A stretch of DNA of 64,000 nucleotides from Colwellia sp. (GCF_013214175.1 NZ_JABSPA010000005.1:1-64000), one strand, 5' to 3'. Positions 1-10,254 are shown, counted from the first letter of the stretch. The notes: a model not told the origin generated them from the letters alone. Translations and numbers: made by a program.

Positions 1-19
1 ACAAATTGCATGATAACTA

Positions 20-49
20 ATTGTTAAAGAATCTCACCTTGAAGAAGGT
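20..49 (-). promoter_or_regulatory. rRNA leader boxB/boxA antitermination site
   Basis: Read on the minus strand, this stretch has a small hairpin (5-bp stem, positions 36-40 with 45-49, 4-nt loop) followed directly by ATTCTTTAACAAT (20-32), which closely matches the boxA antiterminator (core CTTTAACA) of gammaproteobacterial 16S leaders. The bases that follow on the minus strand also resemble the 16S leader downstream of boxA. The site lies downstream of two rrn-type promoters at 116-143 and 291-318. The inference is that a 16S rRNA gene starts to the left of position 1, outside the window. Confidence 0.8.
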
Positions 50-115
50 AAGGAGCAAATAATCTCATTCGTTATTTACTTGGCTTCGTTGCTGTAGCCC
101 CGAAGCAGGATGCGT

Positions 116-143
116 ATAGTACGCTTCCGAGTTTTGAAGTCAA
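116..143 (-). promoter_or_regulatory. rRNA operon promoter, proximal (P2-like)
   Basis: The minus strand carries a -35 box TTGACT (138-143), a 16-bp spacer and a -10 box TACTAT (116-121), followed by a discriminator beginning ACGCATCC. A 16-bp spacer and a GC-containing discriminator are typical of stringently controlled rRNA promoters. It lies between the distal promoter at 291-318 and the boxA site at 20-32, so it would be the second of two tandem rrn promoters. Confidence 0.7.
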
Positions 144-290
144 CGTTTTTTCTTAATTAAAAGTAAAGTATTTTAAAACACTTTAAAACTCAACGTTAAG
201 TTAACTGATTCACCTTAAAAGCAAGTAGATAACTTATCAAAACAGTTCTTTGATGACTCAATTTGCGTGAACCCCTTGGAACTGGAGCGC

Positions 291-318
291 ATTGTAGAGA
301 GTTTTAAATTTAGGTCAA
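291..318 (-). promoter_or_regulatory. rRNA operon promoter, distal (P1-like)
   Basis: The minus strand has TTGACC (313-318), a 16-bp spacer and TACAAT (291-296), followed by the discriminator GCGCTCC. This resembles enterobacterial rrn P1, where the -10 box is followed by GCGCC. The region just upstream on the minus strand (319-360) is rich in A and T tracts, as expected of an UP element. The known rrn P1 response to ppGpp and initiating NTPs would apply here by analogy. Confidence 0.75.
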
Positions 319-557
319 TAGCTTTTTAACATAAAACCTTATTTTTTGAATCGTTCGTTTACTTAAACCACAACACGTATATTTAAACATCTATTCTAGT
401 AGCAATTCTTGGTGTTTGTACTTTATTAGCAGATTAATTGCATAAATTTTGCACTTGATAGTTGCACATTATAAAAAGCTGCGTAACATAGAATTGCTAT
501 TTGCATATATTCAAGCAGTTAAATTAGTTTATTAAAATAATAATTAGGTATCTTTAT

Positions 558-1043
558 ATGAAGTCTCCAACTTTACAAACAGTCATCATTGCTGTTGTTT
601 TTGCCATCATCGCTTACATTGTCGCTTATATTACCATGCCAGTTAGCTCTACTCTTGTAGCTGGTCTAGTATTTATTAGTGCGTTTCTTGCACCTCTAGT
701 TATTGGTAAGTCCTCAACTAGCTCTCGTTCATCTACAGACAGTAACACTAATGTTGCAGATGAAGATGTTAGAACACTCTATGTTGGTAATTTACCTTAT
801 AGAGCAAATGAAACCGCAGTAAGAGAACTTTTTTCCAATCATGGCGCGGTACTTTCTGTACGCTTAATGAAAGATAAGCATACCGGAAAACGTCGCGGTT
901 TCGGTTTTGTTGAAATGGCTGCTGATGATTTAGATACTGCTATCTCAGCTTTGAATGATACAGAGTTTCAACAGCGTACACTTAAAGTAAGAGAAGCAAA
1001 AGAACGCCCTGAACGAACAGATGAAAATAATCTAGATGATTAA
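558..1043 (+). CDS. Membrane-anchored RRM RNA-binding protein
   Basis: A 161-residue protein with two predicted membrane segments (about residues 8-26 and 30-50), a Ser/Thr-rich linker, and one RNA recognition motif in the C-terminal half. RNP2 is LYVGNL (74-79) and RNP1 is RGFGFVEM (113-120). These are the aromatic RNA-contacting signatures of the RRM family. Soluble bacterial RRM proteins are usually about 80-100 residues, so the membrane anchor is an added module. The RRM would face the cytoplasm if both termini are inside. It is monocistronic, with a terminator directly after the stop. The precise RNA target is unknown. Confidence 0.85.
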   Translation: MKSPTLQTVIIAVVFAIIAYIVAYITMPVSSTLVAGLVFISAFLAPLVIGKSSTSSRSSTDSNTNVADEDVRTLYVGNLPYRANETAVRELFSNHGAVLSVRLMKDKHTGKRRGFGFVEMAADDLDTAISALNDTEFQQRTLKVREAKERPERTDENNLDD

Positions 1044-1063
1044 TCTCTGATTGAGTAAAATAT

Positions 1064-1096
1064 AAAAGGCTACTAACGAAGGTTAGTGGCCTTTTT
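1064..1096 (+). terminator. Rho-independent terminator after the RRM gene
   Basis: A 14-bp stem with one mismatch (1064-1077 pairing with 1082-1095) and a 4-nt loop is followed by a short T run. It starts 20 bases after the RRM gene stop. Confidence 0.8.
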
Positions 1097-1457
1097 AAAT
1101 GGCTTTTAATTACCGCATTAACATTAACTGTGCTAACGAGTTTCCTTTTTGCTATACCCAAGCAGCTTACCTTCATATTAAGCAGCAATTAAAGCCTTAC
1201 AGTCATCCATTGTAATACTCAACTCTGCTTTACTCGCTATTTTTTGTTAATAACTTCATCCAAGTAAACACTTGCACTTACTTTAATAGAGACTGGAGAA
1301 CTACTATGATTTTTAGTAGTTGCTGGTACCTTAATATCCGAAGAGTGAGTTCAATTAACCATGATTTACTTTTACTACAGACTAAATCATTGGCAATATA
1401 AGCTAAAACTTTAACTTTTTAGTTCTACTTTGATTATTAATTATATGAATTAAAGGC

Positions 1458-1485
1458 TAGACAAAAGCTAAGTCGATAGTAAAAT
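1458..1485 (+). promoter_or_regulatory. Possible trmA promoter
   Basis: TAGACA (1458-1463), a 16-bp spacer and TAAAAT (1480-1485) lie 45 bases before the trmA start. This is the only reasonable sigma-70 pair seen close to the gene. The rest of the 1097-1530 gap is AT-rich and shows no ORF, RNA gene or repeat that I can support. Confidence 0.4.
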
Positions 1486-1530
1486 CCGCGCTGTTATTCC
1501 TATCTCTATTTCTTTATACAAGGCACTTTT

Positions 1531-2625
1531 ATGTTTAGTCACATTCATCCCGATAATTACGATGCGCAATTATCTAAAAAACAACAAGATATGGCTGAGT
1601 TATTTAGTGACTTTGCGTTACCACCTGCCGATTTATATCCATCTGCCCCCTTAAATTACCGTCAAAGAGCTGAATTTAGGGTTTGGCATGATGGTGATGA
1701 TCTTTATTACATTATGTTTGATAGTAAAACTAAGGAAAAATTTAGAGTAGACGACTTCCCTGTTGCCAGCGAATTAATTAATAAAGCGATGAAAGCTTTG
1801 TTAACTGCTATTAAAGGCCATAAAGAATTACGCTTCAAGCTATTCCAAGTAGATTTTTTATCGACATTAAGTGGCGAGCTATTAATAAGCATGCTTTACC
1901 ACAAGCCTTTGGAAGATAATTGGCAAATTGAAGCCGAAAAGTTAAAAGCTCAATTATCTACTATTGCTCCTGTTGATATTATTGGTAGAGCAAAAAAGCA
2001 AAAAATTATTGTTGATAAAGATTATGTGATGGAATCATTACAGGTTGGGGAAAAGACCTTTGTATATCAGCAAGTAGAAAATAGCTTTACCCAGCCCAAT
2101 GCCGGCGTAAATGAGCAAATGCTGTTATGGGCTCAGCAAGCGACGATAAATTCTAGTGGAGATTTAATTGAGCTGTACTGTGGTAATGGTAACTTTAGTA
2201 TTGCACTTGCTGAAAACTTTGAGCGAGTACTAGGTACAGAGATATCTAAAACATCGGTTCGTTCTGCCCAAATAAACATTAGTAAAAACAATATTGATAA
2301 TATCGATATTGTTCGTATGTCGAGTGAAGAGTTTAGCCAGGCAATGAATGGCGAGCGAAAATTCAGACGCTTAGAAGGTTTCGATTTAACAGCATATAAC
2401 TACGATACTGTGTTAGTTGATCCACCACGTGCAGGATTGGATAAAGATAGCGTTGAATTGGTAAGTCGTTTTAACAAAATTATCTACATATCTTGCAACC
2501 CTGAAACATTAAAAGACAACCTAACTCTACTGGTAAAAACCCATAATATTGATAAATTCGCTTTGTTTGATCAATTTCCTTACACCCACCATGTTGAAAC
2601 AGGTGTAATACTAACAAGGAAGTAG
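1531..2625 (+). CDS. trmA: tRNA (uracil-5-)-methyltransferase TrmA
   Basis: SAM-dependent enzyme that makes 5-methyluridine at position 54 of the tRNA T-loop. The 364-residue length matches E. coli TrmA (366). The SAM-binding motif [11 protein letters not shown] lies near residues 213-223, [11 protein letters not shown] near 294-304, the catalytic nucleophile Cys322 in YISCNPE, and the general base Glu356 in HHVETGV. It lacks the N-terminal TRAM domain and cysteine cluster of RlmC/RlmD, which supports TrmA. It is convergent with fabR, whose stop codon lies 2 bases beyond the trmA stop. The trmA/fabR/sthA neighbourhood is conserved in gammaproteobacteria. Confidence 0.97.
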   Translation: MFSHIHPDNYDAQLSKKQQDMAELFSDFALPPADLYPSAPLNYRQRAEFRVWHDGDDLYYIMFDSKTKEKFRVDDFPVASELINKAMKALLTAIKGHKELRFKLFQVDFLSTLSGELLISMLYHKPLEDNWQIEAEKLKAQLSTIAPVDIIGRAKKQKIIVDKDYVMESLQVGEKTFVYQQVENSFTQPNAGVNEQMLLWAQQATINSSGDLIELYCGNGNFSIALAENFERVLGTEISKTSVRSAQINISKNNIDNIDIVRMSSEEFSQAMNGERKFRRLEGFDLTAYNYDTVLVDPPRAGLDKDSVELVSRFNKIIYISCNPETLKDNLTLLVKTHNIDKFALFDQFPYTHHVETGVILTRK

Positions 2626-2627
2626 AA

Positions 2628-3266
2628 CTAACGATTTCGTCTCAATTTTTTACGACGATCACTGAGCTCAAGTGCGCCGCGAGCAATGAAGCGTAGTTGC
2701 TGAATAGTTTGCTGGGCAAGTTGATCGCGCTCTGCTTTGTCTTCAATATCAAGAGCATCTGAGCCAGCACTAAAAACAATGGTTACCGCTGCATTGGCTT
2801 GCATATAAGCGACATCTGCGTCTAATTGGTTAGCTTTTTGTAAATAATCGCACAACTCCATAGTAAAATAGCGTATCTCTCGAATAACTGCGGCACGAAA
2901 AGCTGCAGAAGTTCCAGAACGCTCACGTAGTAAGAGTCTGAAAATATTGCCATTACTTTCAATTAACTCCATAAATGTTTGCACTGATATTTGAATGACA
3001 GAGCCACCTTTAGCTATACGTTGTCGTGCTTGACGCATTAACTGTCTAAGCGTTAAACCCGCTTCATCTACCAGAGTTAAACCTAATTCATCCATATCAG
3101 AAAAATGACGATAAAAAGAAGTTGGCGCTAATCCGGCTTCTTTTGCTACCTCGCGTAAACTTAAGCTAGAGAAACTACGCTCGGCACTGAGTTGTTTTAA
3201 AGCCGCATTAATTAGTTGGCGACGGGTCTTTTCTTTCTGCTGTGCTCTTACACCACTCATGCTCAT
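2628..3266 (-). CDS. fabR: TetR-family fatty acid repressor FabR
   Basis: A 212-residue TetR-family regulator that closely resembles E. coli FabR over its whole length. The helix-turn-helix falls at about residues 35-55 ([19 protein letters not shown]), and the stretch [17 protein letters not shown] near 110-126 is a FabR hallmark. In E. coli FabR represses fabA and fabB and senses the ratio of unsaturated to saturated acyl thioesters. Here it is divergent from a desaturase whose promoter carries a perfect palindrome of FabR type, so that gene is the likely local target. An alternative start at the third codon is possible; the first two Met codons are four bases apart. Confidence 0.93.
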   Translation of the reverse strand: MSMSGVRAQQKEKTRRQLINAALKQLSAERSFSSLSLREVAKEAGLAPTSFYRHFSDMDELGLTLVDEAGLTLRQLMRQARQRIAKGGSVIQISVQTFMELIESNGNIFRLLLRERSGTSAAFRAAVIREIRYFTMELCDYLQKANQLDADVAYMQANAAVTIVFSAGSDALDIEDKAERDQLAQQTIQQLRFIARGALELSDRRKKLRRNR

Positions 3267-3369
3267 TGCTCTTGTAAAAATACCGAATTATTTTCTTTAG
3301 CTATCATACTGTAATAGCGAATAAATGTCAGTTTTGCCCAATAAGTATAAATATAATTAATAAACACAC

Positions 3370-3397
3370 TTGACTGGTCGGATGATCTAGCTAAAAT
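3370..3397 (+). promoter_or_regulatory. Desaturase promoter
   Basis: TTGACT (3370-3375), a 16-bp spacer and TAAAAT (3392-3397) form a good sigma-70 promoter. Transcription would start near 3404, right at the edge of the palindrome at 3407-3424, so a repressor bound there would block initiation or escape. Confidence 0.65.
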
Positions 3398-3406
3398 AGC
3401 TATAAC

Positions 3407-3424
3407 AGCGTACACGTGTACGCT
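3407..3424. promoter_or_regulatory. FabR-type operator palindrome
   Basis: The 18-bp sequence AGCGTACACGTGTACGCT is a perfect palindrome in the fabR-desaturase intergenic region. It matches the form of FabR sites recalled from E. coli fabA and fabB promoters (GCGTACA-spacer-TGTACGC). Its place over the predicted transcription start fits repression of the desaturase. It may also affect fabR, whose start is 141 bases away on the other strand. Confidence 0.75.
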
Positions 3425-3456
3425 TAAACTTGTTTGATACTATTTTAGAGAAAAAA

Positions 3457-4575
3457 ATGAAAAAACCCGCTGTCATTTGGCCTAATGTTACACTTTTTTT
3501 AGTTACCTTTTTAGTAGCCGCTATAGCTGTACCTTATCGTGCATTAACTTATGGTTTTGATAACACAGAAATAATCTTTGCTGTGCTTTGTTTTATTTAT
3601 TGTGGCATGTCAATTACTGCAGGCTACCATCGACTCTGGTCGCATAAAACCTATCAAGCACATTGGAGTTTACGTTTCATATTTGCACTAGGTGGCGCCT
3701 TTGCCCTACAAAATAGTATTTTACATTGGTCCTCAGACCATAGAATACATCACAAGCATGTTGATAAAAATGATGTCGATCCCTATTCAGCTAAAATGGG
3801 CTTTTGGTATTCTCATATAGGTTGGATGTGTAGGGAGTATCAAGCAAATCGATATCATGATTACAAAAATGTCCGAGATTTACAGAAAGATGCCATCGTT
3901 ATGTGGCAACACAAACATTATTTACTACTAATGCTGTTAATGAATATAGGTATTCCGGTTGCTTTTGGTTTATGGCATGGCAATTTAATTAATAGTTTAT
4001 TACTGGTAGGATTCTTTCGCCTGGTAATGAGTCACCATACAACTTTCTTCATCAATTCATTGGCTCACATTTGGGGAAAACAGACCTATAGTGATAAGAA
4101 TACCGCTCGAGATAATGGTTTATTAGCTTATCTGACTTTTGGTGAGGGCTATCATAATTATCATCATATTTTTGAAAATGATTACCGGAATGGTATTCGA
4201 TGGTGGCAATTTGACCCAACAAAATGGTTAATTAAAAGCTGTCATTGGTTAGGTCTAACTCATCATTTACGTGTTAGCCCTGAAGACAAAATAGAAAAAA
4301 TGCGTATTGCCATGACACTGAAACATACTAAAGCTAAGTTAATTACTCACCCCAATACTGAGCAAACTCTTATATACCTTCAACAAGAGTATGAATTACT
4401 GGTAAATAAGATTAACGAGTATTACCTTGTTCGTAAAAAAGTATTACAAGCAAGACGAGAACACCTACGCGTTGAGGTTGAAAAATCAGATTTGATGGCT
4501 CATTACCAAGAATTAAAGCTAAGATTAACTGAGCAGCGTCGTAGTTGGCAGACTTTAACGGAAAAACTCGGTTAA
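3457..4575 (+). CDS. Acyl-CoA (delta-9 type) fatty acid desaturase
   Basis: Membrane di-iron desaturase that introduces a double bond into saturated acyl chains, probably for membrane fluidity in the cold. Counting from a TTG at 3430, the three histidine boxes are HRLWSH (67-72), HRIHH (104-108) and HNYHH (242-246), set among four hydrophobic segments. I place the start at the ATG at 3457 because the TTG at 3430 lies 6 bases after the operator and lacks a ribosome site, while the ATG starts the typical N-terminus MKKPAVIWPN. The last 90 or so residues are charged and look helical or coiled-coil, beyond the usual catalytic core. Regulation by FabR is inferred from the operator. Confidence 0.9.
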   Translation: MKKPAVIWPNVTLFLVTFLVAAIAVPYRALTYGFDNTEIIFAVLCFIYCGMSITAGYHRLWSHKTYQAHWSLRFIFALGGAFALQNSILHWSSDHRIHHKHVDKNDVDPYSAKMGFWYSHIGWMCREYQANRYHDYKNVRDLQKDAIVMWQHKHYLLLMLLMNIGIPVAFGLWHGNLINSLLLVGFFRLVMSHHTTFFINSLAHIWGKQTYSDKNTARDNGLLAYLTFGEGYHNYHHIFENDYRNGIRWWQFDPTKWLIKSCHWLGLTHHLRVSPEDKIEKMRIAMTLKHTKAKLITHPNTEQTLIYLQQEYELLVNKINEYYLVRKKVLQARREHLRVEVEKSDLMAHYQELKLRLTEQRRSWQTLTEKLG

Positions 4576-4675
4576 CATCAATAAAATGGTCTAAAAACTG
4601 TATTACCATTTACCTCAAATCCTGTTAAAATTTTTGCTTCAAATAAAATGAATGAGCAAGGTTTGAGGACTTCTT

Positions 4676-6103
4676 TTGACTAAATCAAAAACAAGTAAAA
4701 CTGAAGTAAAAAGTTTTGATTATGATGTAATTATCATTGGTACTGGCCCTGGCGGTGAAGGGGCAGCAATGAACCTTGCTAAGCGCCAAAAAAAGGTGGC
4801 CATTATTGAACGCCATCATCAAGTGGGTGGTGGTTGTACTCACTGGGGTACTATTCCATCAAAAGCATTACGCCAATCCGTAAGACGCTTAATTGAATTT
4901 AATTCCAACCCACTATTCAAACAAAGCGACCATAAAAAACAATTAACCTTTCAAGATATATTAAGCCATGCTTCATCGGTAATTAGTAAGCAAGTGAACT
5001 TACGAAGCGGCTTTTATCACCGTAATAGGGTAGAACATATTTGCGGTGAGGCATCTTTCGTAGATGCACATACTATACGTGTTGTACACAATGATGGTTC
5101 AGAAGAAAAAATAACCGCTAAGCAAATAGTTATTGCTACCGGGTCTCGACCTTACCAACCAGCTAATATTGACTTTAATCACTCCCGCGTTTATGACTCC
5201 GATAGTATATTGAGCCTGAAACATGCTCCAAGGCATGTCATTATTTATGGTGCTGGTGTTATTGGTTGTGAGTACGCCTCAATATTTAGAGGATTAGGGG
5301 TAAAAGTAGATTTAATCAATACCCGTGAAAGGTTACTGTCGTTCTTGGATGCAGAAATGTCTGATTCGCTCAGTTATCACTTATGGAATAGCGGTGTAGT
5401 TATTCGACATGGTGAAGAGATTGAACGCGTTGAAGCGAGTGATGATGCAGTAATTGTACACTTGAAATCGGGTAAAAAAATGCGCGCCGATTGTTTACTG
5501 TTTGCTAATGGCCGTACCGGTAATACTGCAGATTTAAACCTAACCGCTGCTGGCTTAAAAGCAGATAGTCGCGGTCAGTTGAAAGTAAATGATTGTTATC
5601 AAACTGACGTAGATAATATCTTTGCTGTTGGTGATGTTATTGGCTACCCAAGTTTGGCTAGTGCTGCTTTTGATCAAGGTCGAATTGCCGCTTTAGCTAT
5701 GGTTGATAGTACGAGTAAAGCTAAGTTAATTGTTGATATACCCACAGGCATATACACTATTCCTGAAATAAGCTCTGTCGGTAAAACTGAGCAGGAGCTC
5801 ACCGCAGCCAAAATACCTTATGAAGTTGGTCGTGCTCAATTTAAGCACCTTGCTAGAGCCCAAATTTCTAATAATCTGGTTGGCTCCTTAAAAATCCTTT
5901 TCCATCGTGAGACTAAAGAAATCTTAGGCATTCATTGTTTTGGTGAAAATGCTGCTGAGATTATTCATATTGGACAGGCTATTATGCAGCAAAAGAATGG
6001 TGGCAACACCATAGAGTACTTTGTTGAAACAACCTTCAACTATCCTACTATGGCAGAAGCATTCCGTGTTGCAGCCTTAAATGGTTTAAATAGATTGTTT
6101 TAG
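4676..6103 (+). CDS. sthA: Soluble pyridine nucleotide transhydrogenase SthA
   Basis: FAD flavoprotein that moves reducing equivalents from NADPH to NAD in the cytoplasm. The 475-residue protein has the FAD-binding motif [10 protein letters not shown] (20-29), the [15 protein letters not shown] segment (51-65) with a single Cys where disulfide reductases have CxxxxC, a second GxGxxG for NAD(P) ([11 protein letters not shown]) and a C-terminal dimerisation domain. The missing second Cys is the feature that separates SthA from lipoamide dehydrogenase. The start is TTG at 4676, preceded by GAGG at 4665-4668 with a 7-base spacer. sthA next to fabR is the arrangement seen in enterics. Confidence 0.95.
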   Translation: MTKSKTSKTEVKSFDYDVIIIGTGPGGEGAAMNLAKRQKKVAIIERHHQVGGGCTHWGTIPSKALRQSVRRLIEFNSNPLFKQSDHKKQLTFQDILSHASSVISKQVNLRSGFYHRNRVEHICGEASFVDAHTIRVVHNDGSEEKITAKQIVIATGSRPYQPANIDFNHSRVYDSDSILSLKHAPRHVIIYGAGVIGCEYASIFRGLGVKVDLINTRERLLSFLDAEMSDSLSYHLWNSGVVIRHGEEIERVEASDDAVIVHLKSGKKMRADCLLFANGRTGNTADLNLTAAGLKADSRGQLKVNDCYQTDVDNIFAVGDVIGYPSLASAAFDQGRIAALAMVDSTSKAKLIVDIPTGIYTIPEISSVGKTEQELTAAKIPYEVGRAQFKHLARAQISNNLVGSLKILFHRETKEILGIHCFGENAAEIIHIGQAIMQQKNGGNTIEYFVETTFNYPTMAEAFRVAALNGLNRLF

Positions 6104-6111
6104 GCTTTAAT

Positions 6112-6148
6112 GGTTTAGAGTGATAGTAAATACTTACCACTCTAAACC
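6112..6148. terminator. Perfect 11-bp inverted repeat after sthA
   Basis: GGTTTAGAGTG (6112-6122) pairs perfectly with CACTCTAAACC (6138-6148) around a 15-base loop. It begins 9 bases after the sthA stop. The T run after it is short and interrupted, so it is either a weak terminator or an mRNA-stabilising hairpin. Confidence 0.55.
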
Positions 6149-6187
6149 GTACACTTTTATTTAAAGAAAATAATACGATAAAGCTAT

Positions 6188-6691
6188 ATGATGAAAAAGT
6201 TAACTTTAATGACTGCCGGTTTTTTATTATTACAACCTTGTCTAGCGAGCGATAACTTTACTCTTTACCTGGTAAGGCATGCTGAAAAGCAGGCTGACAG
6301 TAAAAACCCACCATTAACTCGATGTGGTAAGGCTAGAGCAAGACAATTAGCCACTTTACTTAGCACTGTAAATATAAAGTCTATTTATAGTACGAGTTAC
6401 CAAAGAACCATGTCTACTGCTGCGCCACTTGCTAAACAGCAACACATTGCAATCAAGCAATATAATCCTAAACAGCTTAATCAATTTGCTCTGCATCTGA
6501 AACAAGACAGAAAGAATGCCCTAATTGTTGGCCATAGTAATACTACTCCGCAACTTACTCAGTTATTGAGTGAGCAAAAAGTAGCGGATTTAAGTGAGAA
6601 TGATTATCAAAACTTGTATCAAGTGCAGTTTATTGAAGATAAAAGCCAGTTAACACTACTTAAACAGCCCTTGGCATGCAAGCAGCATTAA
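6188..6691 (+). CDS. Periplasmic histidine phosphatase family protein
   Basis: A 167-residue member of the histidine phosphatase (phosphoglycerate mutase) superfamily. LVRHAEK at 28-34 carries the phospho-accepting His31, and IVGHSNT near 113-118 carries the second catalytic His116. A hydrophobic N-terminal stretch ending at about residue 21 (CLAS) is a signal peptide, so the enzyme is exported. The protein is a minimal fold of SixA size; substrate is unknown. It ends 4 bases inside the convergent lipoprotein gene. Confidence 0.8.
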   Translation: MMKKLTLMTAGFLLLQPCLASDNFTLYLVRHAEKQADSKNPPLTRCGKARARQLATLLSTVNIKSIYSTSYQRTMSTAAPLAKQQHIAIKQYNPKQLNQFALHLKQDRKNALIVGHSNTTPQLTQLLSEQKVADLSENDYQNLYQVQFIEDKSQLTLLKQPLACKQH

Positions 6692-7080
6692 TACTTAGCG
6701 CCAGTGTTTTTCTCCTGCTTCTTACCTAACTTAATTAACTCAACATCGGTAATTTTAAAGGGTTCTCCCCATTGTTGAATGGTCATCATATCTTTAATCA
6801 GCTGACCTTTCACTTTCAATTTTGTACCTTCCAATTGGTATTCCTTGGCTAGGTTCATTGGTAAAAGCTTTTCACCTGTACTCGACACTAGGCCGTAGAA
6901 ACCACCTTCAAAGTTCAAGTACTTCACGGTAACTTGTTGCCAACTTTTTTTTGCTGATTTATCCATATCGCTCTCCCTTAGCTCAGTCACTTTATTTTCA
7001 TTGTTTGATACATCATGTGCTTGTGAACAACCAGCTACTAATAAGGTCAGTGTAACCGCTACGATTAAAGTTTTTTTCAT
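6688..7080 (-). CDS. Small lipoprotein of unknown function
   Basis: A 130-residue protein with a lipoprotein signal: MKKTLIVAVTLTLLVAGC, lipobox VAGC with Cys18. The mature part has one compact domain (about residues 48-118) beginning VKYLNFEGGFYGL and containing IQQWGEPFKITDVE. The alternation of beta-type residues and the WG motif suggest a small OB-like barrel. That fold is an inference, and I do not recognise a characterised relative. Its stop overlaps the histidine phosphatase stop by 4 bases in convergent orientation. Confidence 0.75.
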   Translation of the reverse strand: MKKTLIVAVTLTLLVAGCSQAHDVSNNENKVTELRESDMDKSAKKSWQQVTVKYLNFEGGFYGLVSSTGEKLLPMNLAKEYQLEGTKLKVKGQLIKDMMTIQQWGEPFKITDVELIKLGKKQEKNTGAKY

Positions 7081-7093
7081 AATAATTATCCAA

Positions 7094-7131
7094 TAAAAAA
7101 GGCCAAGGTAATTTTTATACCATGACCTTTA
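7094..7131 (-). terminator. Terminator downstream of malic enzyme
   Basis: An imperfect 13-bp stem (two mismatches) pairs about 7098-7110 with 7118-7130; on the minus strand it is followed by a T run (A run at 7095-7100 on the plus strand). It lies between the malic enzyme stop and the lipoprotein start. Confidence 0.55.
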
Positions 7132-7208
7132 TTTGTATTGTTGTCAAAACAATCAAGGACTAACTAAGGTAAAGTGACATTGCCCTCACATTCATTAGCC
7201 AATAACTA

Positions 7209-8450
7209 CTAAGCCATGTAGTTCTCAGGCATTTCTAGCGCGGCAACACCAGAATCGACTGCAGCTTGGGCAACAGCCTTAGCAACAGCGGCACACAAAC
7301 GAGAATCCATAGGTTTAGGAATGATGTAATCTTTACCAAAGGTCAGGACTTTCACACCACTCGCTTTAAGTACTTCCGCTGGTACTGGCTCTTTGGCTAG
7401 TGCTCTAATGGCATGCACTGCAGCTATTTTCATAGCATCATTGATAGTACGAGCGCGAACGTCTAATGCTCCACGGAAAATAAATGGAAAGCACAGAACG
7501 TTATTTACTTGGTTTGGATAATCCGAACGGCCAGTAGCAATAATTAAGTCATCACGCACAGCAAGGGCAAGCTCAGGTTTAATTTCTGGATCTGGGTTAG
7601 AACAAGCAAAAATTATAGGATTTTTCGCCATGGATTGTACTTGCTCTTGAGATAGAAGATTTGGACCTGAAACACCGACAAAAACGTCAGCCCCTTCGAT
7701 AGCATCATCAAGGGTACGTTTATCAGTATTGTTAGCAAATAGTGTTTTATATTCATTTAGATCAGTACGACGAGTGTGTATTACACCTTTAGTATCTAGC
7801 ATGTAAATTTTTTCACGCTGGGCACCACACTTAATCAATAATTCCATACACGCTATTGCTGCAGCACCAGCACCTAAACAGACGATGTTAGCTTGTTTAA
7901 TATCTTTACCCTGGATATCTAGCGCATTCATCATGCCTGCAGCTGTTACTATCGCTGTTCCGTGTTGGTCATCATGAAACACCGGAATCGCACAACGTTC
8001 AATTAGCGCTTTTTCTATGGCGAAACATTCCGGCGCTTTAATATCTTCAAGGTTAATACCACCAAAACTATCCGCAATACTGGCAACAGTATTGACGAAT
8101 TCTTCAATCGTTTTATGTTTTACTTCGATATCAAAAGAGTCGATATTGGCGAAGCGTTTGAATAGTAACGACTTACCTTCCATAACTGGCTTTGACGCCA
8201 TAGGACCTAAATTACCTAAACCTAAGACCGCCGTGCCATTAGTAATAACCGCAACAGTATTGCCTTTAGCTGTGTATTTATAAACATCATCTGGGTTTTT
8301 AGCGATCTCACGACAAGGCTCAGCTACACCGGGGCTATAAGCGAGTGACAAGTCATAACTTGTTTCCGCTGATGTTGTCAATGCAACACTAATTTTACCT
8401 GGCGTAGGTAGGGAGTGGTAATCTAAAGCTTGCTGACGTAGATCTGTCAT
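7209..8450 (-). CDS. maeB: Malic enzyme (oxaloacetate-decarboxylating malate dehydrogenase), short form
   Basis: Converts malate to pyruvate and CO2 with reduction of NAD(P), feeding gluconeogenesis and NADPH supply. The 413-residue protein starts DLRQQALDYHSLPTPGKI and has the conserved SLAYSPGVAEPC segment, the metal and substrate region VFHDDQHGTAIV, and a nucleotide-binding GAGAAAIACMELL. It ends after the NAD(P) domain and lacks the C-terminal phosphotransacetylase-like domain of the 759-residue E. coli MaeB; stand-alone short forms are common in other bacteria. Cofactor choice cannot be settled from sequence alone. Confidence 0.9.
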   Translation of the reverse strand: MTDLRQQALDYHSLPTPGKISVALTTSAETSYDLSLAYSPGVAEPCREIAKNPDDVYKYTAKGNTVAVITNGTAVLGLGNLGPMASKPVMEGKSLLFKRFANIDSFDIEVKHKTIEEFVNTVASIADSFGGINLEDIKAPECFAIEKALIERCAIPVFHDDQHGTAIVTAAGMMNALDIQGKDIKQANIVCLGAGAAAIACMELLIKCGAQREKIYMLDTKGVIHTRRTDLNEYKTLFANNTDKRTLDDAIEGADVFVGVSGPNLLSQEQVQSMAKNPIIFACSNPDPEIKPELALAVRDDLIIATGRSDYPNQVNNVLCFPFIFRGALDVRARTINDAMKIAAVHAIRALAKEPVPAEVLKASGVKVLTFGKDYIIPKPMDSRLCAAVAKAVAQAAVDSGVAALEMPENYMA

Positions 8451-8869
8451 GATAGTTCCTAATGCGTTATTAATAGTGTTAGTTTTTGTTGTTAGTGCAA
8501 GTATAGCTATGTTTGTTTTTTCTTATTATTATCGTGATTATTAATACTAGCTTTTACTTACTTATATGGTATTGCAATTAAATAGCTCAATACAAGTCTG
8601 TTTTGCTATATGACATTTATGTAAGCTATAACGAATAAGACCCTAGCATACGATAAAAACATATCAATTTGATAAATATCGACTATATCGAATTAACTAT
8701 TCAAGCAATAATCTAGCTTAGCTATGCTAGAACATACTTAAAGCTATCTAAAAGACATTATCTATCTGCATGCCATATATAGCGTACTATGATAACCGAA
8801 ATGAATTAATCAAGACATCCGATCACTTACACATCATTGGTAATTTAATCAAAAAAATCCTCAGAAAAA
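8451..8869. other. Intergenic gap between malic enzyme and purA terminator
   Basis: About 420 AT-rich bases upstream of the malic enzyme gene. I see no ORF, RNA gene or repeat that I can support. It must hold the malic enzyme promoter on the minus strand, but no single -35/-10 pair stands out. Confidence 0.5.
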
Positions 8870-8903
8870 AAGTCAAAAAAAAGCCCAGCACTTGGCTGGA
8901 CTT
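8870..8903 (-). terminator. purA terminator
   Basis: An 8-bp stem (8882-8889 with 8895-8902, one mismatch) is followed on the minus strand by a run of T (A run at 8873-8881). It lies 53 bases beyond the purA stop. Confidence 0.85.
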
Positions 8904-8955
8904 TATTATTTAGTCATACCCTGCCCTTTATTCACTAAGGGCGGCTAAAGCTTTC

Positions 8956-10254
<1,299 letters not shown>

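Noticed and set aside
6688-6691. Overlap of the histidine phosphatase and lipoprotein genes as a sign of a wrong ORF
   Set aside because: Both proteins have clear signals (LVRHAEK; lipobox) and a 4-base convergent overlap is ordinary.
8017-8283. 88-codon plus-strand ORF opposite the malic enzyme gene
   Set aside because: Antisense shadow of a conserved gene.
7209-8450. Malic enzyme as a truncated MaeB
   Set aside because: The 413-residue form lacking the phosphotransacetylase domain is common and ends cleanly, so it is not a broken gene.
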